Notes: generated by a model from the letters alone, not told the origin. A stretch of 64,000 nt of DNA from Scheffersomyces stipitis CBS 6054 (GCF_000209165.1 NC_009068.1:1426001-1490000), one strand, 5' to 3'; counted from the first letter of the stretch, positions 20,573 through 31,629 are shown. Numbers and translations are program-made.

Positions 20573-21579
20573 ATTGTCTATTACTAGGAAACAATGAAGT
20601 AAAGAAAGATGATTATTTAAGTTCTCTATTTAAGTTCTCTATTTATGGTATGGCTCTTTATTTGTAATTGTCACGCCAGCTTATACACCAGCCGGTTTTT
20701 AGCCTTGGCGTACAATCATCTGATACAATCTTGGAGCGGTTGCAAATTGTGAATTGTTCTCTGGTAATATTTTCTAGATAGCTGATGCACGATGAAGCAC
20801 TCTGCAATCAATGGAGTTTAGCATTATTGACACCATTTGCGACAATGCAGAAGTCAGAAGGAGAGAACTGCGACATGACATTTCAGAATTCTACAGGGAC
20901 ATATCTTATAGTGGGAAACGGCCCCTTAGGGAAGACCATTTCGCAATAGAGTCCTTTTGGAATAGCCCCATTTCACTAGCGGATTACTTGATCTTTTTGA
21001 CTCAGAAAAGTCTCCGTGATATCACTGTCACTTCGGGTCAATCGTTTCTGAGACAATTGGTATACAGACAATTGGTATACGGACAATTTGTACTGAGTAT
21101 CGCTAGTCTGGATCGCGCGGACAGGAGCGTTGCGGTCGTGGCTGCGTGGAGCTTCCGCAAGAATCCCGCAAGAATCCCCCAAAATTAGCGAGAGATTCTC
21201 AGCAACACAGAGGAAACTCATGGAAACCCACGATACCCAGACATAGAGTTAGCACCTAGAAGTACCTTTCACATATTCACCAATATATGTCAACACTCTG
21301 TGAACACCATGCCACGATCAGAGCTTACAATTGTCTCTATTATCGTGGTAACCTCTAGTAGTACACTTGCTATGTTGCCCCACGCTCTCGCTATTTCTCA
21401 CTAATTTCTCGTTAATTTCTCATTAATTAATCCCACTATTTGTCGCTACTCTCGCGTCATCGCTCCCCCACACCCACCACCCACTAACGCATAACCTCGC
21501 TAGTTCCAATTTTTCAGTTCAACTTCAACTTCAGTCTCTTCTCTAATCTTCCACTTCATTCTTTCTATCCAAACTTTCC
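20573..21579. promoter_or_regulatory. Upstream region of HRT2
   Basis: About 1 kb between divergent genes. It includes a 125-codon frame at 20811-21188 that I doubt, a 15-bp tandem repeat (AGACAATTGGTATAC, about 2.7 copies near 21052-21092), and a run of CTCACTA/CTCGCTA-like repeats at about 21380-21475. Confidence 0.45.
20811..21188 (+). CDS. Doubtful 125-codon ORF
   Basis: Opens with an ATG and runs 125 codons, but resembles no family. Its middle is a translated 15-bp tandem repeat (RQLVYRQLVYGQF), and its C-terminus is Arg/Ala-rich. It occupies the promoter side of HRT2. I list it only because it is ATG-initiated and longer than most chance frames nearby. Confidence 0.2.
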   Translation: MEFSIIDTICDNAEVRRRELRHDISEFYRDISYSGKRPLREDHFAIESFWNSPISLADYLIFLTQKSLRDITVTSGQSFLRQLVYRQLVYGQFVLSIASLDRADRSVAVVAAWSFRKNPARIPQN

Positions 21580-22947
21580 ATGTCGCTCCCTGAACCATAC
21601 TACAACGACGATCCCAAGTCGTTTGCCTACCCTACGGTGCACAAGAGATGGCCCACCATCATCGAAGGTGCTATCAGAGACACTGAAGTCGCTGCTTCGG
21701 ACTCGCACAAGCAATCTGGCGAAGCAATTCTTGCCAGCTTAAACACGTTGCTTTCTGACTTCAAAAACGACGCTGTGGTTGCTCCTTTTACAGAGGAGCA
21801 GATTGCTCTCAACGACGACTTGGTCCACTATAACAATTCCCTTGAGTCATTGAACAAGAAGAAGAAGGTCACTTGGCAAACGGGCCCATGGCTTTATTTG
21901 GAATGCTACCTCTACCAGGCAATCAACAACTTCTTCATTTCGTCCAAAGACACTTTCTGGAACACATTTGATGTATTTGAACAATTGAAGAACAACACCT
22001 TCAAGCAGTCGGAATTGGGCGTCTTAGAACTCTGTCGGCGCTACCAGATATTGAACCACCAGATTGTTCAGAGTGATTCCATTGACAGTGACACCTTGTT
22101 GGAGTTGTTTAGAGAGTTTATCGATATCTCATTGTGGGGAAATGCGACAGATTTGAGTTTATTGGCCGGGAACGTCACGCTCGAAGACATCAAGTCGGTC
22201 CAAGGCGCTGAAGTAAGAAAGAAGAACGAAGAGAATATCTTGGTGAACGACACAGAAACAGCCTGGAACCAATTGACTTCGTCCGGCACTTCTTCAAGAA
22301 TTGACATCGTCTTGGACAATTCCGGTTTTGAGTTGTTTGCCGATTTGGTGTTTGCCTTGTTTGTTCTCGATTCCAAGATCGTGAAGGAGATCCATTTGCA
22401 CTGTAAAGAAATCGCATGGTTTGTCAGTGACACAATGCCCAAGGATTTCGACAATTTGCTTTCGCAATTGAAGGATTCTCAATTCTACCCTAACATCCAT
22501 GCCAATGCCCAGGATAAAGAAGCGTTGTTGTTTTTGAGCCAACAGCTTGAAAAATACGTAGCCAATAAGCAAATCATAATTGATTCTCACCGTTTCTGGA
22601 CCTTAGACTACAACTTCTGGTACATTCCACAGTTCCAGGACTTGTACGAGAAGTTGTCGAAATCAGATCTCATCATCTTTAAGGGAGACTTGAACTATCG
22701 AAAGTTGACCGGTGACTTGCAATGGGATAAAACGACTCCGTTTGAGACAGCGATTCAGGATTTGAGTCTGGCTTCGTTGCCTATTCTCAGTTTGAGAACT
22801 TGCAAGGCTGATGTCGTTGTAGGATTGCCTTCTGGAGTCAACGAGACTTTAATTGAGAAGTACTTGGCTCAGGGTAATGAGATTGGTGAATTCTGGAGTT
22901 CTTCTGGAAAATGGGCTGTTATTTCGTTTAACGATGGTAAGAAGTGA
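21580..22947 (+). CDS. HRT2: DUF89/ARMT1-family metal-dependent phosphatase (Hrt2/YMR027W-like)
   Basis: A 455-residue protein matching the DUF89 family along its whole length. It opens with a YPTVHKRWPTIIEGAI block, continues with SLWGNATDLSLLAGNVTLEDIK near residue 188 and IDIVLDNSGFELFADLVFALF near 243 (the Asp-Asn-x-Gly metal site), and ends with FKGDLNYRKLTGDLQW and LRTCKADVVVGLP, the other conserved catalytic segments. Members are Mn/Ni/Co-dependent phosphatases acting on damaged or side-product sugar phosphates such as fructose-1-phosphate; human ARMT1 has also been described as a protein carboxyl methyltransferase. Of these, the phosphatase role is the safer inference. The protein is soluble and probably cytosolic. 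Confidence 0.92.
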   Translation: MSLPEPYYNDDPKSFAYPTVHKRWPTIIEGAIRDTEVAASDSHKQSGEAILASLNTLLSDFKNDAVVAPFTEEQIALNDDLVHYNNSLESLNKKKKVTWQTGPWLYLECYLYQAINNFFISSKDTFWNTFDVFEQLKNNTFKQSELGVLELCRRYQILNHQIVQSDSIDSDTLLELFREFIDISLWGNATDLSLLAGNVTLEDIKSVQGAEVRKKNEENILVNDTETAWNQLTSSGTSSRIDIVLDNSGFELFADLVFALFVLDSKIVKEIHLHCKEIAWFVSDTMPKDFDNLLSQLKDSQFYPNIHANAQDKEALLFLSQQLEKYVANKQIIIDSHRFWTLDYNFWYIPQFQDLYEKLSKSDLIIFKGDLNYRKLTGDLQWDKTTPFETAIQDLSLASLPILSLRTCKADVVVGLPSGVNETLIEKYLAQGNEIGEFWSSSGKWAVISFNDGKK

Positions 22948-23342
22948 TGATAGAGATATAGTGATAGACAAGCATATATAAAACACTATGACATAGATAT
23001 TTACGTTTGAACATATACTGAGAGAAAAGAATATCAGACTGCAACAATATTAGACTATAGAATATTAGAGTAGAATTAGAAAAAGATGTCATATTTGAAA
23101 TACAGTAGATTTATTATATCGTAAAATAAGCATACTTTGTCTCTAGACCGTGAAATTGTCATACATAACGATAAAATATACAGACGACGGACGTAGATAT
23201 GCAATTGTTCAATTATATGCAATTGTTCAATTTTCCTTGTACAAATTGTACGCTTACTCTACTTTGCTTACTTCCTACTACTCCTTCTTCATAGCAACTT
23301 TCATTAAACATAAATATTCTATTACACATAACCAGAGCCGTC
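22948..23342. other. HRT2/TOA2 convergent 3' region
   Basis: About 395 bases, AT-rich, with a short direct repeat (GCAATTGTTCAATT, twice near 23200-23230). No gene. Confidence 0.4.
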
Positions 23343-23729
23343 TCAGATGTCACCGGCTCTTTTGGAGTTACAAGCGACGATCTTAAACTTGTCTACCGTG
23401 ATCTCGCTATCCACTGCCGAGTTAGAACTGGACCCTTCACCATTGGCCGAAACATCGCTCATCTTGATCAACACATTCTTGATGATAAATGTCCACACAT
23501 CGTCACAGAAGTTATATGTCGACAATACGCCTTTGAAAGTAAGCCGAGACTTGGCGATGTTATTCTCCAACTTCAAATTCTCGGAAATGATCCTGTCAAA
23601 ATTGGCAAGAATTCTCATGGCCAACTGTGGCTGGATTTTTTCATCCAGAATCAACGTATCCAAAGCATCGGTCAAGGTAGCACCTACGGTAGACCTCCGG
23701 TAAAGCTCGTAATAGGCTGGTGCGCTCAT
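23343..23729 (-). CDS. TOA2: TFIIA small subunit
   Basis: A 128-residue protein. It opens MSAPAYYELYRRSTVGATLTDALDTLI, the invariant TFIIA-gamma helical start, continues with LAMRILANFDRII, and has STYNFCDDVWTFIIKNV and DKFKIVACNSK in the beta-barrel half. The C-terminus carries a Ser/Asn insertion before the last strand, as in other yeasts. Toa2 pairs with Toa1 to stabilise TBP on the TATA box. The length is normal. Confidence 0.97.
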   Translation of the reverse strand: MSAPAYYELYRRSTVGATLTDALDTLILDEKIQPQLAMRILANFDRIISENLKLENNIAKSRLTFKGVLSTYNFCDDVWTFIIKNVLIKMSDVSANGEGSSSNSAVDSEITVDKFKIVACNSKRAGDI

Positions 23730-24274
23730 CGCTGACTTACAGAAAGTGTTGAATAGATCTGGGAGTTGAGAATATCATTTATGATAATGTGAAATTTGAA
23801 AATTTGATCACGTGACAATTTTAACAAAGACTTGGTCGTGATTTTGCAACCGTTGAAAAGTCGAGCTACAAGTCTTCGAAATTGGCTATAATTGATCTTG
23901 AGGAACTTGGAAGATATAGAGATAGATGTAAAAAGTTTCATAATGTGGAATCTTATTTGTGGATGGATACACTCTTGTTATCCCATAGTCGACTCACATA
24001 GTTAACGTAGAATAGATGTTCTAATAACGACCACCAATGTCAGCATCAACACATATTAACGAGTTCAAATGAGTCCACCTTCTCAAGTAGGGCAGCGAAC
24101 TTAATTATTCTCTCTTCACTTTCTCTTCTTCACATCGTTCGTCTAGCCCTCTCCAAACATTTAATACTTGAAAAACTTTCCTGCATGGACGAGCAGATAT
24201 CTTCAGCTACATACCGAAATCACAATTCTTATTCTCTTCTACACTGCTATATTGCCACCATTTCATTACTCGAC
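23730..24274. promoter_or_regulatory. TOA2/TAP42 divergent promoter
   Basis: About 545 bases. It holds a TCACGTGA E-box near 23808-23815 and a CATAGTTAA motif at 23997-24005, preceded by a related CCCATAGTCGAC. No other features are seen. Confidence 0.45.
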
Positions 24275-25396
24275 ATGTCAGACAATCAGACGGTAGCAGA
24301 GAAGTTCAAGGATGCTGTTAGACAGTATAGAATTCACAGAGAATCACCTGACCGCAAGGACCTGATCAAGTTCCAGAGCAAGTTGCAATCTATCATCCAT
24401 CAGTTTCGAGTCATTCTTGCCATCACCAACCAATTGGCGTTATTCAGCGACAACGAGACTATTGAAGAAGTCAACACGAAGCACTTGCCGTTTCTTCTGG
24501 TGAATTACTATCTCGGAACGCTTTATCTCGATGCAATAAGTGATCCCAAAGCTGCCCAGGCTGGTAATGTAGATCCCATAGAGTTCAGGACAGGCAATCT
24601 TGAAACAGCGAAAACGAGCTTGATTTCGTTTTTGGTGCAGGCGCAACAGTACGGTGCTCTCAGCAAGCTGCAATCTGACCAGATAAATGGGTTTAAGGAC
24701 ACTTTCAACCCAACTTTGGCTGAGTTGGTACCTTCAAACCCTGCAGAAAGAAGGCAGATCAAGATAGACAACCACAGATTGGAGAAGCAGCTCAATGAAA
24801 AGTTGCTGATTTTGAATGAATTTTATGATGCTGATGATGATGATGATGACAATGGAATAGAGTTTGGTCGCTTTGACGACGATACTGTACGAGCCATATA
24901 CACTGATCAAGTCACCTTATTTGTCTTGAACTCGTTCTCCCTTCTAGAGTCTATCATTATGGAGCTCAAAGTACTTCAGAATAGACCAACAAGTTCAGCC
25001 CAATCTGTAGAACAAGACCAGCGCGAGAAACCAAACAAGGATAACGACTACGGCTTCACTACGAGATTGGAGTCGTTGCCCAACCAGAAGAAGGGCATCT
25101 CTGACTTGATATCCAAACAGGGCAAGATTCTTCAGCCTTTCACTATAACCTCATCCAGACAACAAATGAGAGATAAGGTGTTTGGAACAGGCCAGGTGCT
25201 TCCTTCCATGACTGTAGAGGAATACTTGGACTACGAATTGGCAAATGGCAAGATGATGAAAGAAGAAGTCAAAGACAAAAACAAAGAGGATGACGATACT
25301 GAAGACAGCGACGAAGAGTTGGAAAAGAGAAGGTGGGACGACTGGAAAGACGACAATCCGAAGGGAAGTGGAAACATGAAGGCAAATATAGGATAG
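24275..25396 (+). CDS. TAP42: Tap42/alpha4-like PP2A regulator
   Basis: A 373-residue protein from the ATG at 24275 (MSDNQTVAEKFKDAVRQYRI). An in-frame ATG 30 codons upstream (24185) is possible, but the extension is unlike the family, so I chose the inner start. The N-terminal half is the TAP42-like helical domain: FQSKLQSIIHQFRVI, FLLVNYYLGTLYLDAI, NPAERRQIKIDNHRLEKQL. The C-terminal part has VEEYLDYELANGKMM and an acidic tail ending in RRWDDWKDDNPKGSGN, a family hallmark. Tap42 binds PP2A-type catalytic subunits (Sit4, Pph21/22) downstream of TORC1 and influences growth signalling. Confidence 0.93.
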   Translation: MSDNQTVAEKFKDAVRQYRIHRESPDRKDLIKFQSKLQSIIHQFRVILAITNQLALFSDNETIEEVNTKHLPFLLVNYYLGTLYLDAISDPKAAQAGNVDPIEFRTGNLETAKTSLISFLVQAQQYGALSKLQSDQINGFKDTFNPTLAELVPSNPAERRQIKIDNHRLEKQLNEKLLILNEFYDADDDDDDNGIEFGRFDDDTVRAIYTDQVTLFVLNSFSLLESIIMELKVLQNRPTSSAQSVEQDQREKPNKDNDYGFTTRLESLPNQKKGISDLISKQGKILQPFTITSSRQQMRDKVFGTGQVLPSMTVEEYLDYELANGKMMKEEVKDKNKEDDDTEDSDEELEKRRWDDWKDDNPKGSGNMKANIG

Positions 25397-25543
25397 TTTC
25401 GAATGTTGCATTATATATATATATATATTCATATCCCGTATTGTATTAACCGCGAAGTATAATCTCTACTACAAGTAAAGTAATGATGTAGCTGTATACT
25501 CTGTACTATTAATTTCTTTGTACAACATACTCTATTTTATATA

Positions 25544-28500
25544 CTATATTTCATTCCTCAAGTCATCCTCCAACTCTCTGAACCATTCAAAGTATTCAAT
25601 CTTGAGCTCCTCGAGTTTGACGATGGACAACGATTCAGCATCTTTCTGCTTCACAATCCACTGGTCCTCCTCGTTATCAAAACCCTTCAAACAGTTCAAT
25701 ATAATCATATACAATTCCAAGATCTTGAGCTTGTACTGCTTGACATCTTCGATAGTTGGAGTAGCAGAGTATGCAATCAAATTCTTCCTTTCATCCTTGA
25801 ATCTGGTGATGAACATGTACAAAGACTCGACAGCACCTCTTCTGTCAGCCATATCTTTGGATGTTAACGAGTTTGAGGCTCCAAACAACCTCCATGAATA
25901 GAGGTATTCGTACAATTTGAGCGAGCTCGATAAGGCTAGCTCATGATTGGCAATGTTCAACAAGATATTATCGATCAAAAGGAAGTACTTCTTGTACAAC
26001 GCGTTTGGATGCGGAGGGAATATAATATAAATCGACTGGTTGGCTATCAACTTATTGATGAAACGGTTGAACAAATCTGTGTACTCATAAAGAGATGAAT
26101 TTGGTGACAAGTTGGACAAAGCATCGTAGATGGCATCGTAATTTGAAGTATTCAATGCAAAATCAAAGACGTTCAAATAATATGAATCAACTCTAGACAA
26201 AACTACTTCGTCCGGAGATTCTATTTCTTTCAAGATCTCAATAGCTCTCAACTCAAAACTAAGGGCAGTCTTGATGAAATTCGTTTCTACTGGAGACACA
26301 GACTTTGAAGTAGTGGTTAATGTAGGAGTAATGAACTTTTGCAGATGTGAATGACGACGCGCTCTAGCAGCCTGCTCTTTAGACAACTCAGCAAGTGCAT
26401 GAAAGTAATCTGCTTTCTTCAAGACAGGATTCTTATCCTCCAGGAATACAATGTCTAGGAAAATCTTAATTGTTTCATTGTTGGCCAAAGACTTATAGAT
26501 CTTTTCCTTGAGTTCATTTTCTCTTGCAATGTCGAATAACTCGTATGTCTCAAAGGTCTCAAAGAACTCATTGGCATCACTGTTTATCAAATAAACCAAG
26601 CCAATAATAAATCTGTCAATGTTTCTGGATCTGTTTAACATCTTGAAGAAAGTGCTCTTAATGAACTTGCCTTCGTCGCGATTCAACAAGTCAAGCGTCA
26701 CATCTACAATAAAGTTCTTGTAGCTAGAAAGGACAGTGCCAATAAAGTAATCACAGGCTTCATTCATTCTAGAGCCGCGAATCAAATAATTGAGCTGTGG
26801 ATTGTTGTCGACTATTCCACTCCAAAATAAGGAGTTCTCGAGAATGTTTAGGTTTTCATTTTCAATTCTAGAAGTTTTATTCTGTTTCTTGAAACTGGTA
26901 TCAAAAATACATCTGACAATATCGTAAATGTTCAACTTGTTGATGATCTTATTAAGCAACAACAAGATTCTATCATTGGAATCACACACCAAAAACAATA
27001 CAAACAAGTTCAACACGATCGACTCGTGCAGAGCAATGATGTTCTTGAATGTCAACACAGTATTTAACTTCTCAGCAGGAGGAATATCCAAAGAGTCAGT
27101 CAACTTGTCAGCACCAAGATCATCTATGCTCACATAATCCACCGAGCCAATAAGAGTATCAAGCAAACCAAAGGCATCTTCAATATTGCCCAATTCGTTG
27201 ACTATGTTTTGAGCCTCTTCGTCAGACAATTTGTTCCCAATAAAATCTTCATACCACTCGTTTGAATCTTGCAACGTTAAAGAGGTAGTAGATCTGATCC
27301 TGGCTAGGATTCTATGATATGTTTTTGTAGATAACACATTGTTGAGTTTGTTTAATATATTGAACAATTTGCCTTCAGGAGTATCAAGCTTCTTGTATGG
27401 AAACGATTCGAAGTAATGAGATGGTCTGAAGATTCCCAAACCATTGGCTTGTATTGTGAGAAGAGTCGCCTGATTAGTCAACGATATAGCCAAATCCTCT
27501 TCGCCTAGTTTCTTGAATTCAGCACAAAGAGTCTCTAATTTGTACCAGTTCTGTTTGGTTTCGTATGGGTCGTTATTGGATGCGAGCTTGATGGTTTCTT
27601 CAGTGGAGTCTCTGATGAACGACTTTTTGTCTACTGAATCCAATCCCTTGTACAGTCTGAAAACATCTAAGGAAGTCTGCAAAATCAAATCGTTGTATCT
27701 GCCTGAATTGAGAATCTTATTACGATAGTACTCGCTGTCGTGATAGGGTCCAAGCTCTTCGAAAGTCTTCCCTTCTTGTGAATGCGACCACTTTTTAGAT
27801 TCAATAGCACCAGTCTGGAAATTGATCGCCAAGGTAACCAAGACTGAAGAGGTGTTGGACTTCCAGAGAATATGGAATTTGATGCTATCATCGGAAAGTT
27901 GCGTCTGGTAGTCCTGAATGAACCAGAGTGTGTTCTGGAAGGATGGTTGGGCCGAAGAACTCAAGAGCAAGATATTGGGCAATTCTGGTTGGAACGTCAA
28001 ATGATCCAAAAGTTCTAACTCCACAATCGTATCAGACTTGCGTATCTTCCAAGTCTTGAACACGTATCTACTTTTACTGTTGTCTGCGGAATTGGTGCTA
28101 TAGTACAAGGACAAATAGGATTGTCCAGTTTTGCTGGAGATAACCTGGAAGTATTTAGCCGGCACAGATGTCAACCATGAGCTGGAATCGTTTATCTCGG
28201 TGAGTTCAATGGGCGTGCTTGTCGGAACAAGGTTGTCGGTGCTCCAGAGCTTCAATACCTTACGCACAGTTAAGGAAGCAATGGTATTAGAGTCGATTTG
28301 TATGACATCTACGATTGTATTGGAAGAAATTCCTTCTAAAACTACCTCTTGTCGTGGGTCTTTTTTGAAGATTCCGCTTAAGAAAGTGAACGGAAGAATC
28401 GAAGAAGCCTCTGAGAACGTTCCTACTTCTACATCTTCAAGAATAGCAGATCTCTTGAAAATAAGAAATCCTCCGTCTTTCAATGAGACGATTACCTTCA

Positions 28501-29056
28501 ACGGATCAACTGTCTTGACCAAATACGGATCCGAACGCATTTCGAACGAGTATGGAACAGAGATATGTCCCCATTGGTCAAAGTTGCCTAACGAAAACTT
28601 GGAAGAGTTATTAGCCACTATAAAGTCAGATAATGCAAATCTCAAGGTAACGAACAAGAAGTTCTCGTCTACCAAATCGACAATTATGTAGCCGTCTTCA
28701 TTACCAGATTGATCCGACTGATAAGTAATACTGACACTCTTACTGGAAACGATCTTGTGGGGCAAGGTGACCTGGATATTCTGTAATGGAAGTTCTAGCT
28801 TCTTTACTGAAGAGTTGATGGGAGACAACGTAATTGTTTTCAAATCGGCCAAAAGATCCCAAGACACAAAGTCAATGTAAGATTGTGAAGCACTCAAGTC
28901 GATAATGGCTCCAGTTTCAGCCAAAAGGGCGTGGAAGCGCTCATTGGTATTCTGTTCTTGGTTCTGGCTTGGATACTTGAGAGGTAATGTGATCTTTTGA
29001 ACAGGCAAGTGGGATTTGAACCCCGCAATATTGGAAAGCGAGTACGACACGTCCAT
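25544..29056 (-). CDS. NUP120: Nucleoporin Nup120 of the Nup84 (Y) complex
   Basis: A 1,170-residue protein from the first ATG (29056); the open frame continues upstream without an ATG. The N-terminal about 400 residues fit the Nup120 beta-propeller (KTVDPLKVIVSLKDGGFLIFKRS, ASLTVRKVLKLWSTDN), followed by a long alpha-helical solenoid with FKNIIALHESIVLNLFVLFLV. The C-terminus (EEDQWIVKQKDAESLSIVKLEELKIEY) matches the end of yeast Nup120. The protein forms one short arm of the Y-shaped outer-ring scaffold of the nuclear pore and supports mRNA export and pore distribution. Overall similarity in this family is low, so the call rests on motif order, length and the conserved tail. Confidence 0.85.
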   Translation of the reverse strand: MDVSYSLSNIAGFKSHLPVQKITLPLKYPSQNQEQNTNERFHALLAETGAIIDLSASQSYIDFVSWDLLADLKTITLSPINSSVKKLELPLQNIQVTLPHKIVSSKSVSITYQSDQSGNEDGYIIVDLVDENFLFVTLRFALSDFIVANNSSKFSLGNFDQWGHISVPYSFEMRSDPYLVKTVDPLKVIVSLKDGGFLIFKRSAILEDVEVGTFSEASSILPFTFLSGIFKKDPRQEVVLEGISSNTIVDVIQIDSNTIASLTVRKVLKLWSTDNLVPTSTPIELTEINDSSSWLTSVPAKYFQVISSKTGQSYLSLYYSTNSADNSKSRYVFKTWKIRKSDTIVELELLDHLTFQPELPNILLLSSSAQPSFQNTLWFIQDYQTQLSDDSIKFHILWKSNTSSVLVTLAINFQTGAIESKKWSHSQEGKTFEELGPYHDSEYYRNKILNSGRYNDLILQTSLDVFRLYKGLDSVDKKSFIRDSTEETIKLASNNDPYETKQNWYKLETLCAEFKKLGEEDLAISLTNQATLLTIQANGLGIFRPSHYFESFPYKKLDTPEGKLFNILNKLNNVLSTKTYHRILARIRSTTSLTLQDSNEWYEDFIGNKLSDEEAQNIVNELGNIEDAFGLLDTLIGSVDYVSIDDLGADKLTDSLDIPPAEKLNTVLTFKNIIALHESIVLNLFVLFLVCDSNDRILLLLNKIINKLNIYDIVRCIFDTSFKKQNKTSRIENENLNILENSLFWSGIVDNNPQLNYLIRGSRMNEACDYFIGTVLSSYKNFIVDVTLDLLNRDEGKFIKSTFFKMLNRSRNIDRFIIGLVYLINSDANEFFETFETYELFDIARENELKEKIYKSLANNETIKIFLDIVFLEDKNPVLKKADYFHALAELSKEQAARARRHSHLQKFITPTLTTTSKSVSPVETNFIKTALSFELRAIEILKEIESPDEVVLSRVDSYYLNVFDFALNTSNYDAIYDALSNLSPNSSLYEYTDLFNRFINKLIANQSIYIIFPPHPNALYKKYFLLIDNILLNIANHELALSSSLKLYEYLYSWRLFGASNSLTSKDMADRRGAVESLYMFITRFKDERKNLIAYSATPTIEDVKQYKLKILELYMIILNCLKGFDNEEDQWIVKQKDAESLSIVKLEELKIEYFEWFRELEDDLRNEI

Positions 29057-29703
29057 TGCCGAGCTGAGTGTTTCCAAACTGCTGATATGGCACTTCTGCT
29101 TGAAATATAGCCTTGTAATGTATTATTATTGTTGTTTTGTTATAGTTAAGTAGGCATATGTTGAAAATTGTGTTTTTCGCAGATGTCTGGATCACGTGCA
29201 CAGACGGAGAGGTAGATTCTATGAAGATATGGAGAAGAGGATATTGATGAAAAGGGGCTGATGGATGTAGATGATGGGAACGGAGTCATAGAACATGATT
29301 CATGCTTCTATTCTGTTACTGAAGAACTTTTCAAGATTTGAAATGAAATAAATATTGAGTAGTCTGTGAAGTTTTGGATAATTCTGAAAGAGTTGCGAAA
29401 TGTCGATAATTAGCTGTTGAGGCAAGAAGAAAGGGAAAAGTTATAACACCACATTCTCAGATAGTTAATATCCTTCAATATTGTACACTTTACCAGGACA
29501 AGTTATAAGCCAGAAGACCAAGGGAAATATCACTTTCTTCTTCATTGCTCTGCTCCCTCCTTTAGTAAATCTATAAAGCTAGTGCTATCGCCATCCTGCA
29601 CACCATTTCTATATTTCAAATATATTCAGAACTCATTAATCTTCGCTTCCAACTAATTCATTCTACTAATTTACTCCACGCCAATACTATATAACACCAC
29701 TGG
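29057..29703. promoter_or_regulatory. NUP120/MPE1 divergent promoter
   Basis: About 650 bases. It holds a CACGTG E-box at 29193-29198. I see no gene and no structured element. Confidence 0.4.
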
Positions 29704-31128
29704 ATGTCGTCAGTCGTCTACTATAAGTTTTTTCACCAGAAGAACCGGTCAGTGATCCACTTTGACGGTACAGCTATATCCGTCTTCGATCTCAAGCGAG
29801 AGATTATCCAGCAGAACCAGCTAGGACTGGGTCTTGACTTCAATTTACGTTTATATCATTCAGAACTGCCCGACACAGAGTATGAGTTAGACCAGGATGT
29901 CATACCGAGGTCGTCCTACGTCTTGGCGAAAAGGTCTCCTGCTATATTTAGGAACAGATTTAGTACCAATGCTTCCAGATATGTTACAGGAAAGCCACGG
30001 ATCAACAGAAAAGCCATCAACACCGCTGGAATAACGACTGGTGTCACAGGACCAACTCTCGGCCAAAGACCAGTGGACGAAAACATTTCGGAAGAAGATC
30101 GAATCAAGTTGATGTTTGAGAACCAGGAGAATGCCTGGGCCCAGACTCAGGACGAGTTGGCCACTCACAAAATGATACACTACAAGCCTGGAGCCGCTGG
30201 AGCTAAGGAAGACTTACCGCCACCAGGTTATATTTGCTATAGATGTGGGAAGAAAGACCACTGGATCAAGAACTGTCCTACGAACAACGACCCCAATTTC
30301 GAGGGAAAGAAGGTCTTGCGTACGACCGGTATTCCAAAGTCGTATTTGAAGACAATTTCTAAGGAGGAGTTTGACAAGAAAATGGAGACCGATGCTTTTG
30401 AAACTAACGAAAATGGAGACATTATTGATAGCGAAGGCAATGCCATTTTAGTGACAGAAGACGGAGACTATGCCATAGCCATGGCTGACAGCAAGACCTG
30501 GCTCACATACCAGGAAAAGCAACAGAATGCTGCCTTGAAGGCACAGCAGGACTTTGAAAAGAAGATAGTGGCTTGCATAGAAAACGATAATCGAGCAGAG
30601 TTCTTGGATCCTCTAGCTTCCACTAAGAAGTTGCTCAAGTCGCCCATAGTGATGACACCATGTTGCACCGAAAAGTCCAAATTGAACAAAATGACCAATT
30701 TCAGCTATAACAAAAGCGCATTGGAGCAGGTATTAATTGAGAATGACTTCCATTGCCCCAACTGTAACACCGAAGATATCTTCATCGATTCCTTGATTCC
30801 CAATGAAGAGTTAGAGTCGCAGTTGAAACAGTACATCGAAGAGAAACACACAGAACTAGGCATAGAGATTCCAGGCTCAGAAAGCACATTAAAGAGATCA
30901 GCGGACGATGCAGATGAAATAGGCCCAGATGCTAAAAGACAACGTCCAGAAATGGCCACCCCATTTGGTCAAATGATGCCTGGAATGCCCATGCCACCTC
31001 CAGGAGTCATGCCACCTCCAGGAGTCATGCCTGCTCCTTTTGCTATCCCTCCAGGTATGCCCATCCCTCCTCCCGGTATGCCAATGTTCATGCCTTTCAG
31101 CAATGTCAATAACCAGAAGAAGAATTAG
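29704..31128 (+). CDS. MPE1: Mpe1, cleavage and polyadenylation factor subunit
   Basis: A 474-residue protein with the RBBP6-like order of domains. Residues 1-80 are a DWNN ubiquitin-like domain (VYYKFFHQKNRSVIHFDG, VFDLKREII). A CCHC zinc knuckle, CYRCGKKDHWIKNCP, lies near 178. A divergent RING/U-box follows (CCTEKS and CPNCNTEDIF, about residues 320-360). The C-terminus is Met/Pro-rich (MPGMPMPPPGVMPPPG). Mpe1 is part of the nuclear cleavage and polyadenylation factor; it contacts the poly(A) signal RNA and Ysh1. The C-terminal MPP repeat is longer than in S. cerevisiae. Confidence 0.95.
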   Translation: MSSVVYYKFFHQKNRSVIHFDGTAISVFDLKREIIQQNQLGLGLDFNLRLYHSELPDTEYELDQDVIPRSSYVLAKRSPAIFRNRFSTNASRYVTGKPRINRKAINTAGITTGVTGPTLGQRPVDENISEEDRIKLMFENQENAWAQTQDELATHKMIHYKPGAAGAKEDLPPPGYICYRCGKKDHWIKNCPTNNDPNFEGKKVLRTTGIPKSYLKTISKEEFDKKMETDAFETNENGDIIDSEGNAILVTEDGDYAIAMADSKTWLTYQEKQQNAALKAQQDFEKKIVACIENDNRAEFLDPLASTKKLLKSPIVMTPCCTEKSKLNKMTNFSYNKSALEQVLIENDFHCPNCNTEDIFIDSLIPNEELESQLKQYIEEKHTELGIEIPGSESTLKRSADDADEIGPDAKRQRPEMATPFGQMMPGMPMPPPGVMPPPGVMPAPFAIPPGMPIPPPGMPMFMPFSNVNNQKKN

Positions 31129-31629
31129 AGCGATAGCAAGACTCCAACGATAATAATAGAATTTACAATAAATAGATATATATGTTCATTACATATATGA
31201 CATTTACTTTACAGATATTCTAACAACATATTCACAACTTTCTAATTACAATCACAGGAACACATGTACTACTACAGCAACATGTACACACTTATAAGAA
31301 CATAATTAGAGCAAAAAGAGAATCCAAACGTAAAACATGAATCCTATCTTAGGTGCAAAAACCCTACTGTATAAACCTGCCATATATAAGGATAGACGCA
31401 GTTACCCGGATGTTCCACGATATTTCACTGAAAAAAATTTTCCTTGAATTTTCAACTTCACAGTACACTTATTCTACCAACTAAGGTTCAGGTTCCGAGA
31501 TTGGTTGTGACAATCTTCATGAAGAATCGTCAAGTACAGTTTTCAGATTCACCTTAAGTCATTTTTTTGGTGTTATTCATTTTTAGGTGAAAATGTATGT
31601 TCTCTTAACGAGTTAATAGCAAATAGTGT

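Noticed and set aside
29015..29035. B-box-like GGTTCAAATCC on the minus strand
   Set aside because: It lies inside the NUP120 coding sequence, with no A box or cloverleaf around it.
31463..31476. CACTTATTCTAC, complementary to 25S rRNA, upstream of snR78
   Set aside because: No C box, no proper D box and no known methylation at the implied position. Twelve-base matches to rRNA are expected by chance in a window of this size.
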